Both the position numbers and the translations under genes were made by a program. This document shows positions 16,268-24,035 of a DNA stretch of 24,976 nucleotides, piece by piece; the stretch's first letter is position 1; each line of letters starts with the position of its first letter. Source of the DNA: Pseudomonadota bacterium (lineage in GTDB: Bacteria; Pseudomonadota; Gammaproteobacteria; Pseudomonadales; Moraxellaceae); the NCBI GenBank assembly GCA_023393635.1, contig JAEWKT010000035.1:1-24976 (forward strand). Direction: 5' to 3'. The notes under the pieces were generated by a model, which saw only the letters and a program-made list of their open reading frames with translations, had not been told where the DNA came from and ran no database searches.

Positions 16268-16408
16268 AATCTTTCCTTTACTCAAAAAGTAAATCAGCCT
16301 GTTAAGCCGATTAAAAACGCGTCAGCATAACAAAAAACAGCGGATGCCGTCTTTAGTTGCACGCAATTTTTTCTGTGAGTAAATATGCCAAGCCAGTATT
16401 TAAGCCAG

Positions 16409-17377
16409 TTAACCACGCGGATGATGCTGTTGATGCAATGATTGCAGGCGGGCGCGGGCAATATGAGTATAAATTTGTGTGGTCGATAAATCACTGTGTC
16501 CCAGAAGCATTTGTACTGCGCGCAAATCAGCCCCGTGATTAAGCAAGTGGGTGGCAAAAGCATGCCTTAAGGTGTGCGGTGACAGCTCGGTTTGAATGTT
16601 GGCCTGCAAGGCATAGCGTTTAATGCTGTACCAGAAATTTTGCCGTGTCATAAGACCACCACGTGAGCTTAAAAACACGCCATTATGGGTTTGTTGGCTA
16701 AGTTGGGTGCGGCCAGTGTCCAGGTATTTTTCTAGCCATTCAACAGCCACATCTCCCAGAGGAATCAGACGTTCTTTATTGCCTTTACCCTTAACGCGTA
16801 AAAAGCCTGCACGAAGATTAAGCGCATCCAGCGGCAGGCTAATCAACTCGGTCACGCGCAAGCCACAGGCATAGAGCACTTCTAACATGGCGCGGTCACG
16901 CAGGCCTATGGCAGTATTTACATCTGGCATATCCAGTAAATTCTCAACGTCACTCTGGCTTAAATCTTTGGGAAGCGGGCGGCCTTGTTGTGGGTTTTTT
17001 TGATCCTGGGTGGGGTTGTCTTCGCGCACACCTAACTCTCGCAGGTGTTTAAAAAACTGACGCAATGCCGAGAGTGCACGGGCAATCGAGCGCGGATTTT
17101 TTTGCTGTTGTTGTAAAAATAATAAAAAATCGGTGATTTGCTGCTTTTGCCACTGCGGTAGGTCAATATCAATAAAATCTTGCGCCTGACATAAATCGGA
17201 TAAATAGGCATTGCGCGTGTGCGGGCTTACTGCCTGACCGACCAGATAATCACGAAACTGCTGCAACCACGGTGCATGCTCAGGCAGTTTGACAGGCGTG
17301 GGCAGGCGTGGTGCTTTAGCAATGGCTTTATTTACTGTTTTGTTGGCTACTTTTACACTCGTGGGGGCAGCACACAT
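16409..17377 (-). CDS. xerD: Site-specific tyrosine recombinase XerD
   Basis: Acts with XerC at dif sites to resolve chromosome dimers. Residues about 33-125 are the SAM-like core-binding domain (LQQFRDYLVGQ); residues about 140-320 are the catalytic domain with the full set Arg174 (ACGLRVTELI), Lys198 (VKGKGNKERL), His268-x-x-Arg271 (LSPHTLRHAFATHLLNHG), His294 (LLGHSDLSTTQIYTH) and nucleophile Tyr303. XerD is chosen over XerC because dsbC follows and because of the DLRAVQMLLGHSDLSTTQIY signature. The 322 residues include about 30 extra, Lys/Pro/Thr-rich N-terminal residues; the ATG lacks a clear ribosome binding site and no better start was seen. Confidence 0.92.
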   Translation of the reverse strand: MCAAPTSVKVANKTVNKAIAKAPRLPTPVKLPEHAPWLQQFRDYLVGQAVSPHTRNAYLSDLCQAQDFIDIDLPQWQKQQITDFLLFLQQQQKNPRSIARALSALRQFFKHLRELGVREDNPTQDQKNPQQGRPLPKDLSQSDVENLLDMPDVNTAIGLRDRAMLEVLYACGLRVTELISLPLDALNLRAGFLRVKGKGNKERLIPLGDVAVEWLEKYLDTGRTQLSQQTHNGVFLSSRGGLMTRQNFWYSIKRYALQANIQTELSPHTLRHAFATHLLNHGADLRAVQMLLGHSDLSTTQIYTHIARARLQSLHQQHHPRG

Positions 17378-17566
17378 GGCAAATGAGTTCAGTGGTTATG
17401 CGACGCTCTCCAATATAAAGCCTGAATAATTTTTTACCAGCACCTTTTAATGAATCATACGACCTGACGGGTTAAGTTATACTTAAAAGTCATTGTGGCC
17501 TGCCGCTTTTGTAACGTAAACCACATTTCTGATAGGCTTTTAAGGCCTAAGCGATTACACTTAACG

Positions 17567-17585
17567 ATTAGTAATAATTCTCATT
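17567..17585 (+). promoter_or_regulatory. Probable Fur box upstream of feoA
   Basis: The 19 bases ATTAGTAATAATTCTCATT match the classical Fur consensus (GATAATGATAATCATTATC) at 11 of 19 positions, and lie about 30 bases upstream of the feoA start. Position and the ferrous-iron operon downstream support iron repression by Fur; the match itself is moderate. Confidence 0.55.
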
Positions 17586-17614
17586 CTGACTTTTTTAACT
17601 ACTGGATCATTATT

Positions 17615-17875
17615 GTGCAACTTTCTCAGCTTAAACGCTTTCAGCTGGCGACTATTACCGCAGTAACGTCATCTACCCCAGCACAATCTGCCACTTCATT
17701 AGCTGATCCCATCAGCACGCGGCTGATGACTTTGGGTTTTGTGCCAGGTGAGCAAGTGAAGATATTGGCTGCAGGTTTATTTGGCCGTGATCCACTTTTA
17801 GTACAAGTGGGTTTTACCCGTTTTGCATTACGCCGCACGGAAGCTGAGCGAATTCAGGTTGAGGCAGTCAAGTGA
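17615..17875 (+). CDS. feoA: Ferrous iron transport protein A
   Basis: A small cytoplasmic SH3-like protein of 86 residues that helps FeoB. Visible signature: SQLKRFQLATITAV, then SISTRLMTLGFVPGEQVKIL-like PISTRLMTLGFVPG, DPLLVQVGFTRFALRRTEAERIQV. The frame is open from an ATG at 17495, but that would add 40 residues unlike FeoA and would run across the Fur box, so I use GTG at 17615 (VQLSQLKR), with a weak GGA 8 bases upstream. Its stop overlaps the feoB start (TGATG), so the two are translationally coupled. Confidence 0.9.
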   Translation: MQLSQLKRFQLATITAVTSSTPAQSATSLADPISTRLMTLGFVPGEQVKILAAGLFGRDPLLVQVGFTRFALRRTEAERIQVEAVK

Positions 17876-19725
17876 TGAGTGGTTTTAATAATATGGTTGA
17901 AAATATTGCGTTGGTAGGCAACCCTAATTGTGGCAAAACTTCACTGTTTAACCACCTGACAGGTGCAAGGCAGAAAGTTGCCAACTATGCAGGGGTAACG
18001 GTTGAGCGCAAAGAAGGCTTTGTTAAGCTACCATCAGGGCGCAGTTTGCGCATACTGGATTTACCTGGTGCTTATAGTTTAGAGGCCACCAGCCCTGATG
18101 AAGCCATTACCCGTGCAGTGTGTTTGGGTGAGCTTGCCAGCGAAAAAATCCCTGACCTATTGGTGTGCGTGGTAGATGCCACCAATTTAAGGTTGCATTT
18201 GGGTCTGGTACTTGAGGTACGTCAGTTGGGCCGTCCCATGCTGCTGGTGCTCAACATGATGGATGAAGCCAAGCGACGCGGTATTGAAATTGATAGCCAA
18301 AAGCTGGCACACGAATTAGGCATACCTGTAGTTGAAGCGGTGGCGGTCAAAGCCACTGGTGTTCAGGCTTTATTACGTGCCCTGGATGAGCTGGATTTTA
18401 AACCAGTATCTGTACCGCAAGAGGCAGATCGGCATGTAGAAATTAATCGAATTTTGCAGGCAGCAGTGACTATTCCTGATTTCACTGACCATCGTACCGA
18501 CTGGCTGGATCGCTTGTTTTTGCACCCTATATTGGGTTTATTGACTTTGGCCGTGCTGATGTTTGTGGTGTTTCAGGCAGTGTTTGCCTGGGCTGAACCA
18601 TTTATGGAAGGTATTGTGGCTATCTTTGAATGGCTGGCTGAGGCTGCTGGTGCAAACATTGGCAATGATTTACTACGCAGTCTGGTCACCGACGGCATTA
18701 TTGCTGGTGTGGGTGGGGTTTTAGAGTTTTTGCCACAAATTTTAATCTTATTCTTTTTTATTTTGGTATTAGAAGAAACAGGTTATTTGCCACGTGCTGC
18801 TTTCTTGCTGGATAAACTGATGTTTAAGGCAGGCTTAAGTGGCCGCGCATTTATTCCTTTATTGTCTAGTTTTGCCTGCGCGATCCCAGGTGTGATGGCC
18901 ACCCGTACCATTAGTGATTCGCGTGATCGACTAACCACCATTATGGTTGCGCCGCTGATGACCTGCTCGGCGCGCTTACCTGTTTATGCCTTACTCATTG
19001 GTGCGTTTATTCCAGCACAGCAAGTATGGGGCATATTTAACCTGCAAGGCTTGGTACTGTTTAGCTTATATATTGCAGGTATTCTTAGCGCGCTGTTGGT
19101 GTCATACGTGATTAAGCTGTTTCGTCGCGATAAAAGTGAGCATGCATTAATTTTAGAGCTGCCAGCGTATCGTTTGCCTAATTTGCGTAACGTATTGCTG
19201 GGTGTTTATGAGCGCGGCATGATTTTCTTAAAACGGGTGGGTGGCATTATCTTTGCCTTAACCGTGATTTTATGGTTTTTATGTACTTTTCCAATGCCGC
19301 CAGAAGGGGCCACCTTGCCTGCGATTGATTACAGTCTGGCTGGCCGCTTAGGAACCTTTATTCAGCCTATTTTTGCGCCCATTGGCTTTACCTGGGAAAT
19401 TTGCATTGCCTTAATTCCAGCCATGGCAGCGCGTGAGGTGGTGGTTGCTGCACTAGGTACGGTATACGCCATGTCAGGCGATGAAGACACGATCAGCCAG
19501 GGTTTAGGCCAATTGATTGCTGGTGAAAATGGCTGGAGTCTGGCAACGGGTTTATCGTTGTTGATCTGGTTTATTTTTGCACCTCATTGTCTGGCCACAC
19601 TGGCTGCCGTAAAACGTGAAACAGGCTCATGGCGTCATGTGACTATTATGACGGTTTACCTGTTTGGCTTGGCATACCTCGCCTCATTAATTACTTATCA
19701 AACGGTAAATTATTTTTGGGGTTAA
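17875..19725 (+). CDS. feoB: Ferrous iron transporter FeoB
   Basis: Inner-membrane Fe(II) uptake protein with a cytosolic GTPase domain. Residues 1-165: G1 GNPNCGKTSLF, switch region ANYAGVTVERKEG, G3 DLPGAYSL, G4-like NMMDEA. A helical linker follows, then a membrane part of about eight helices with the two Gate regions, including RAFIPLLSSFACAIPGVMATR and LMTCSARLPVYALLIGAF, each with the conserved Cys. At 616 residues it is shorter than E. coli FeoB (773), typical for this lineage and lacking a long C-terminal extension. The ATG overlaps the feoA stop; a GTG one codon earlier is also possible. Confidence 0.96.
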   Translation: MSGFNNMVENIALVGNPNCGKTSLFNHLTGARQKVANYAGVTVERKEGFVKLPSGRSLRILDLPGAYSLEATSPDEAITRAVCLGELASEKIPDLLVCVVDATNLRLHLGLVLEVRQLGRPMLLVLNMMDEAKRRGIEIDSQKLAHELGIPVVEAVAVKATGVQALLRALDELDFKPVSVPQEADRHVEINRILQAAVTIPDFTDHRTDWLDRLFLHPILGLLTLAVLMFVVFQAVFAWAEPFMEGIVAIFEWLAEAAGANIGNDLLRSLVTDGIIAGVGGVLEFLPQILILFFFILVLEETGYLPRAAFLLDKLMFKAGLSGRAFIPLLSSFACAIPGVMATRTISDSRDRLTTIMVAPLMTCSARLPVYALLIGAFIPAQQVWGIFNLQGLVLFSLYIAGILSALLVSYVIKLFRRDKSEHALILELPAYRLPNLRNVLLGVYERGMIFLKRVGGIIFALTVILWFLCTFPMPPEGATLPAIDYSLAGRLGTFIQPIFAPIGFTWEICIALIPAMAAREVVVAALGTVYAMSGDEDTISQGLGQLIAGENGWSLATGLSLLIWFIFAPHCLATLAAVKRETGSWRHVTIMTVYLFGLAYLASLITYQTVNYFWG

Positions 19726-19769
19726 GGTTTAAATAGCAATTTGATCATTTGGCAGCAAAGGAGTAAACA

Positions 19770-20129
19770 ATGGATAATTTTGTAGAATACTTAATTGTTG
19801 CAGCAGTTTTACTGTGGAGCTGCTATGTGGTGCTGCGCCGCTTCTTGCCTAAAACCAGCTTTAAAGTGCAGCAAGCAATGGCAACCTGGCTTAGTAGCCT
19901 GGGTTTAACATGGTTAGGCCATCGCTTGCTGCCAAAGTCCAGCCAAAGTGGTTGTTCGGTTGGTTGTTCTGATTGCAGCGTAGAAAAGCCCCAAGCTAAA
20001 GTCAGCAGTCAGCTTAAAGACAGTAGCCTGGCCAAAGGCGCGAATAGTGAATGTGCATCAATGCGCGCAGGCCAGCTAAACACCCAAACTCATGAGGACA
20101 AAGAGCAACCTGTGCAATGGCGCATTTAA
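19770..20129 (+). CDS. Small FeoB-associated membrane protein with Cys motif (DUF6587-like)
   Basis: A 119-residue protein with an N-terminal membrane helix (about residues 5-22), a second moderately hydrophobic stretch (about 36-50), and a Cys cluster GCSVGCSDCS with Cys62, Cys66 and Cys69 (C-x3-C-x2-C), followed by a hydrophilic tail with one more Cys (95). It begins 44 bp after feoB with a good ribosome binding site (AAGGAG, 7 bases). It is not the winged-helix FeoC of enterics; position and the Cys cluster match the small proteins often found after feoB, proposed to bind iron or an iron-sulfur cluster. The family name is recalled and the function is inferred from context. Confidence 0.75.
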   Translation: MDNFVEYLIVAAVLLWSCYVVLRRFLPKTSFKVQQAMATWLSSLGLTWLGHRLLPKSSQSGCSVGCSDCSVEKPQAKVSSQLKDSSLAKGANSECASMRAGQLNTQTHEDKEQPVQWRI

Positions 20130-20295
20130 TTGCTCTAGTTAGTATTGGGGTATTGGCACGAGGTTGAATCTCGTCTTGAATGGATAAAGCCCGACACAAA
20201 AAAATGCCCGTGTTGCAAAATGCCGTTAACCCAAAGCCTGACAGTAGTGATACCATTTTGACCTTAAAGTTTTTAGGCGTTCAAGAGGGTTGAAC

Positions 20296-21666
20296 ATGCT
20301 TATTCAGCGTGGTGGACTGCGTGTAGTTGCAGGGTTGGGCAAGACAGGCGTGTCGGTGGTAAAACATCTGGTGGCGCAAGGCTATCCTGTGGCAGTCACA
20401 GATACCCGTATGGATCCACCTGGTCTGGCAGAGGTGCCAAGCGATGTAGAATGTGCCCTGGGTGGTCTGGACAGTAACTTACTCAATAAAGCCGAAGAAA
20501 TTATTTTAAGTCCAGGAATTGACCCGAATTTGCCTGCATTAGTGACTGCCAAACAGCATGGGGCAAAAATCATTGGCGATATTCAATTGTTACGCCGTGC
20601 GACCTCCGTGCCTATTGTGGCGATTACAGGCTCTAACGCCAAAAGTACAGTAACGACATTAGTTGGCGAAATGGCCAGACAGGCGGGTAAACGTGTGGCT
20701 GTAGGCGGCAACCTGGGCACACCTGCACTGGATTTATTGCACGATGATCCTGAGCTCATTGTGTTAGAGCTGTCCAGTTTTCAATTAGAAACCACCAGTG
20801 AATTATCGGCTGCGGTGGCAGTGGTGCTGAACTTAAGTGAGGATCATCTGGATCGTCATGGTGATATGCTGAATTACCATCGCACCAAGCATCGTATTTT
20901 TCAAAACTGCCAAAAAATGGTGTTTAACCGTGATGATGGCCTAACGCGTCCACTCATTCCAGACCATGTGCCTCACATTAGTTTTGGTTTAAATGCCCCT
21001 GATATGAACCAGTTTGGTGTACTGCGTGATGCCGATGGAACAGCATGGCTGGCACGTGGTCGCTTTCGGTTGCTCAATGCCAATGACATGAATATCCAGG
21101 GTAACCATAACATTGCCAATGCGCTGGCTGCCCTGGCACTGGGTGAAGCGATTGATTTACCGCTTGAAAGCATGTTGCAAAGCATCAAACAGTTTAAAGG
21201 ATTGGCGCATCGCTGTGAATTTGTGGCTCAAGTGCAAAATGTACGGTTTTATAATGATTCTAAAGGTACCAATGTGGGTGCCACTTTAGCTGCCATTGAG
21301 GGCCTGGGTGCACCGTTAGCCATGACGCACAATAAACTGGTGGTGATTCTGGGTGGTGAGGGCAAAGGGCAGGACTTTAGCCCACTTGCACCTGCACTGG
21401 CACGCTATGCTAAAGCGGTGGTATTGATTGGTGAAGATGCAGCAGTGATTGAGCAGGCTATTCATCCTGTCCTTCATAAAGAAATATCAATCACCCATGC
21501 TGCCAGTCTACAAGATGCCGTGCAAACAGCAGCAGGTTTAGCCACGGCAGGTGATGCGGTATTGTTGTCGCCAGCTTGTGCCAGTTTTGATATGTTTTTA
21601 AATTACCAGGATCGCGGCGAGCAGTTTATTGCCTGCGTGGATGAGCTCGGGTTAAAAAACGCTTGA
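20296..21666 (+). CDS. murD: UDP-N-acetylmuramoyl-L-alanine--D-glutamate ligase
   Basis: Cytoplasmic ligase adding D-glutamate to UDP-MurNAc-L-Ala in peptidoglycan synthesis. The 456 residues show the N-terminal Rossmann-like domain (GLRVVAGLGKTGVS), the ATP-binding central domain with TGSNAKS (111-117), the VLELSSFQLE and NLSEDHLDRH segments, GNHNIANALAAL, and the C-terminal domain with FYNDSKGTNVGAT and ILGGEGKGQDF, ending LSPACASFDMF. A TTG two codons upstream is possible, but AGAGG lies 7 bases before the ATG at 20296. The stop is inside a hairpin and a direct repeat described separately. FtsW follows, but other dcw-cluster genes are absent. Confidence 0.96.
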   Translation: MLIQRGGLRVVAGLGKTGVSVVKHLVAQGYPVAVTDTRMDPPGLAEVPSDVECALGGLDSNLLNKAEEIILSPGIDPNLPALVTAKQHGAKIIGDIQLLRRATSVPIVAITGSNAKSTVTTLVGEMARQAGKRVAVGGNLGTPALDLLHDDPELIVLELSSFQLETTSELSAAVAVVLNLSEDHLDRHGDMLNYHRTKHRIFQNCQKMVFNRDDGLTRPLIPDHVPHISFGLNAPDMNQFGVLRDADGTAWLARGRFRLLNANDMNIQGNHNIANALAALALGEAIDLPLESMLQSIKQFKGLAHRCEFVAQVQNVRFYNDSKGTNVGATLAAIEGLGAPLAMTHNKLVVILGGEGKGQDFSPLAPALARYAKAVVLIGEDAAVIEQAIHPVLHKEISITHAASLQDAVQTAAGLATAGDAVLLSPACASFDMFLNYQDRGEQFIACVDELGLKNA

Positions 21667-21676
21667 GAAGCGTTTT
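21656..21676 (+). terminator. Hairpin over the murD stop codon, possible terminator
   Basis: AAAACGCTT (21656-21664) pairs perfectly with AAGCGTTTT (21668-21676), loop GAG. The T run is within the stem, so termination strength is uncertain. It covers the murD stop. Confidence 0.5.
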
Positions 21677-21678
21677 CC

Positions 21679-21726
21679 GAGCGCATGAGGAGCACTGCTC
21701 CGCAAGGAGCTATGCTAGAGAGGCTC
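21679..21726 (+). repeat. Nested palindrome with alternative pairings
   Basis: GCTCC-GCAA-GGAGC (21697-21710) is a 5-bp stem with a GNRA-type loop. An alternative stem is GGAGC (21689-21693) with the same GCTCC. Outer segments GAGC (21679-21682) and GCAT (21683-21686) can pair with GCTC (21723-21726) and ATGC (21712-21715). This looks like a REP-like structured element. Confidence 0.55.
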
Positions 21727-21766
21727 GGGTTAAAAAACGCTTAGGTCAACAAGAAGCAGGGTTTAA

Positions 21767-21783
21767 AAACTTGCAGCAAGTTT
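21767..21783 (+). promoter_or_regulatory. Palindrome directly before the ftsW ribosome binding site
   Basis: AAACTTGC (21767-21774) and GCAAGTTT (21776-21783) are perfect arms around one A; as RNA it would form a 6-bp stem with loop GCAGC. It touches the AAAGGA site at 21784-21789, so it could affect ftsW translation, or be an operator. Confidence 0.45.
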
Positions 21784-21793
21784 AAAGGATAAT

Positions 21794-22975
21794 ATGATGA
21801 TGCTAGCATTACGCCAATGGTGGGCTAAGCGACCAGCACCGAAACTGGTAACCACACTGGGTGATGAAGTAACCGCTAAACGCTTACTGATGTTTAGTGT
21901 GATTTGCTTGCTGTGCTTAGGTACGGTAATGATTACTTCCGCCTCTATGCCCTATGGCGAATACATTAATAACCAGCCTTTATATTTTATTAAGCGTCAT
22001 TTAATTTATTTGGTGGTGGGCGGTCTGGCTCTGGCGACTTCATTTTTTATCCCGCTTCGATACTGGTTTAAAAATACCATTGTGCTGTGGTTGCTGGTGT
22101 TGGCTTTATTAAGTGTAGTGTTAATGCTGCCAGAAGTGAATGGCTCCAAACGCTGGATTAGCCTGCCTGGGTTTACTTTTCAGCCCTCAGAATTTGCCAA
22201 GTTTGTAATGGTGGTGTTTATTGCTGATTATGTGGTGCGCCGCTCTGATGAAATTCGCTTTAGTATTAAAGGTTTATTTCGGCTACTGATTCCCATGGGC
22301 AGTGTGATTTTATTAATCATGCTAGAGCCTGATTTAGGGGCCTCAGTGGTTATTGTCGGGAGTATGATTGCGGTATTTTTTTTGGCAGGTTCACCGCTCA
22401 GGCATTTCGGCAGTATGTTATTTACCGTGATTGGGGCAGGTGCTTTGGCCATTATCATGTCGCCATGGCGGGTTAAGCGCTTACTGTCATTTACCAATCC
22501 TTGGGCTGATGAGCAAGGTGATGGTTACCAGCTTAAACAAAGTTTAATTGCATTTGGGCGCGGTGAGTGGACAGGCACAGGCTTGGGCCATAGTGTACAA
22601 AAATTGTCCTATTTGCCTGAAGCGCATACCGACTTTATGCTGGCCATTGTGGGTGAAGAACTGGGCTTTGTTGGCATTAGCATTTTATTTGTATTGTCAT
22701 TTTTAATGGTAGCAGCATGTATGCGCATTGGTTATTTGGCACTTAAAAATAATCATCTGCGCGCAGGCTATTTGGCTTATGGTATTGCAGTGATTTTTGT
22801 GATTCAAATTTGCGTGAATGGCGGCATGAATATGGGTTTAATGCCCACCAAAGGTTTAACCTTGCCATTTATTAGTTATGGCGGTACGGCACTGGTGATG
22901 TCTTTAATGATGATCGGGGTGATTTTACGCATTGAAAAAGAAACCCGAGAATCGACTGGTGCTAAGGCTTTATAG
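21794..22975 (+). CDS. ftsW: Cell division peptidoglycan polymerase FtsW
   Basis: SEDS-family lipid II glycosyltransferase that works with PBP3 (FtsI) at the septum. The 393 residues have a cytoplasmic N-terminal tail followed by nine to ten membrane helices. Conserved segments: NGSKRWISLPGFTFQPSEFAK, the large loop with FGRGEWTGTGLGHSVQKLSYLPEAHTDF, and GLMPTKGLTLPFISYGGTALV near the C terminus. FtsW is chosen over RodA because murD lies upstream and because of the KRWISLPGF and LPEAHTDF signatures. Three successive ATG codons follow an AAAGGA site; spacing (4, 7 or 10 bases) favours the second, so the start is uncertain by two residues. Confidence 0.94.
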   Translation: MMMLALRQWWAKRPAPKLVTTLGDEVTAKRLLMFSVICLLCLGTVMITSASMPYGEYINNQPLYFIKRHLIYLVVGGLALATSFFIPLRYWFKNTIVLWLLVLALLSVVLMLPEVNGSKRWISLPGFTFQPSEFAKFVMVVFIADYVVRRSDEIRFSIKGLFRLLIPMGSVILLIMLEPDLGASVVIVGSMIAVFFLAGSPLRHFGSMLFTVIGAGALAIIMSPWRVKRLLSFTNPWADEQGDGYQLKQSLIAFGRGEWTGTGLGHSVQKLSYLPEAHTDFMLAIVGEELGFVGISILFVLSFLMVAACMRIGYLALKNNHLRAGYLAYGIAVIFVIQICVNGGMNMGLMPTKGLTLPFISYGGTALVMSLMMIGVILRIEKETRESTGAKAL

Positions 22976-23002
22976 CTTGGTTTAATAATTTGGTTTAAGT
23001 AG

Positions 23003-23028
23003 AAAAAGCGGCTGAGGTCGCTTTTTTT
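23003..23028. terminator. Bidirectional terminator between ftsW and gluQ
   Basis: AAAAAGCG (23003-23010) pairs with CGCTTTTT (23019-23026), with extra pairs inside closing a TGAG loop; T run on the plus side and A run before it serve the two converging genes. Confidence 0.87.
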
Positions 23029-23090
23029 AAAGGCGTTATTTATAAAATGAGCAGCCTTACATTTGTCTAGAAAATAGAATATTTAAATAT

Positions 23091-24032
23091 TTATAGATAA
23101 TGCTCATTGAGCTGAACTTGATGGGGAATGTAGTCTATATTCCACTGTGCTACGGCCTGTGCCAGCATATTTTTAGGCTGGCCAAATTCAACTGGGGATT
23201 GATGTAAGGCCTGCAATGCCTGCTGAATTAACTGCGGTGCTTGCTGTAAATCTAGTGGCTTGGCCAGATTTTGTTTAGAAAGTTTTTGGCCATTATTATT
23301 CATGGCCAGTGGAATATGGCAATAGCTGAGTTGCGGCACTTTCAGGCATTGCCCCAGCCATATTTGTCGTGCCGTGTTGTCCAGTAAATCAGCACCACGT
23401 ACCACATGCGTAATTCCCTGTACTGCATCATCTACCACCACAGCCAACTGATAACTAATAATGCCATCGCGACGTTTAAGCACAAAGTCACCCGTGGTAT
23501 GGCTTAAATTTTCGCAGCATTGACCTTGCAATAAGTCATCAAAACAAATGAGTTGGTCAGTGGTTTTTAAACGTATGGCCTGATGTTCAAATGACAAGTT
23601 TTGTTCGCGGCAAAAATTAGGATAAGTGCTAAAGCCCTCCAGTTGTTTACGGCTACAGGCACATGCATAAATGAGTTGCTGCTGGTTTAACTGTGTTAAT
23701 GCCTGCTCATAGATATCAAGCCGTTGCCGCTGAAATACCACCTCTTCATCCCATTCAAAGCCAAAGGCTTCCAGAGCAGTTAAAATTGCTGCTTCTGCAC
23801 CTGCCTGAATGCGCGGGATATCAGTGTCTTCAATGCGAACCAGCCATTGGCCATGCTGTGACTTTGCCTGGCAGTAACTGGCCAACGCAGTAATTAAGGA
23901 ACCAAAATGCAAAGGGCCAGTTGGCGATGGCGCAAACCGACCCTTGTACACGCAGCAATCAAGTAATGCATCACCTGATTGCTGCATTGGCGCAAAGCCA
24001 TGCTTTGCTGGTGTGACGATGTGTTCTGGCAC
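23091..24032 (-). CDS. gluQ: Glutamyl-Q tRNA(Asp) synthetase
   Basis: A truncated paralogue of glutamyl-tRNA synthetase that attaches glutamate to queuosine in the anticodon of tRNA(Asp). It holds the Rossmann catalytic core only: GRFAPSPTGPLHFGS (HIGH-like HFGS from His42), RIEDTD, zinc site CxC with Cys124 and Cys126 and Cys141 in YPNFC, DFVLKRRDGIISYQLAVVVDD, and the KMSKS-like KLSKQ; the anticodon-binding domain is missing, as normal for this family. The start is a GTG three bases after the dksA stop, without a clear ribosome binding site, which suggests coupled translation. An ATG at codon 16 (23987) would give a more typical 298 residues. The dksA-gluQ pair is conserved in gammaproteobacteria. 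Confidence 0.93.
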   Translation of the reverse strand: MPEHIVTPAKHGFAPMQQSGDALLDCCVYKGRFAPSPTGPLHFGSLITALASYCQAKSQHGQWLVRIEDTDIPRIQAGAEAAILTALEAFGFEWDEEVVFQRQRLDIYEQALTQLNQQQLIYACACSRKQLEGFSTYPNFCREQNLSFEHQAIRLKTTDQLICFDDLLQGQCCENLSHTTGDFVLKRRDGIISYQLAVVVDDAVQGITHVVRGADLLDNTARQIWLGQCLKVPQLSYCHIPLAMNNNGQKLSKQNLAKPLDLQQAPQLIQQALQALHQSPVEFGQPKNMLAQAVAQWNIDYIPHQVQLNEHYL

Positions 24033-24035
24033 AAA

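Larger units (their letters stand above)
21645..21742 (+). repeat. 20-bp direct repeats enclosing a 58-bp palindromic core, duplicating the end of murD
   Basis: GCTCGGGTTAAAAAACGCTT occurs at 21645-21664 and again, identically, at 21723-21742. The first copy encodes the last residues of MurD (LGLKNA and the T of the stop); the second would encode the same peptide in its own frame before TAG but has no gene. The enclosed 58 bases are hairpin-rich. It may be a local duplication or a small inserted element with long flanking repeats. Confidence 0.75.

Noticed and set aside
16332..16350. Possible terminator after xerD
   Set aside because: A T run follows on the minus strand, but the stem is only three clean base pairs (CGG/CCG).
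17495..17614. 40-residue N-terminal extension of FeoA
   Set aside because: Its sequence is unlike FeoA, it spans the probable Fur box, and the GTG at 17615 restores normal family length.
20130..20289. Possible small gene or terminator between the feo operon and murD
   Set aside because: Only short imperfect hairpins (for example ACGAG/CTCGT at 20158-20174) without a T run and no frame with a ribosome binding site were seen.
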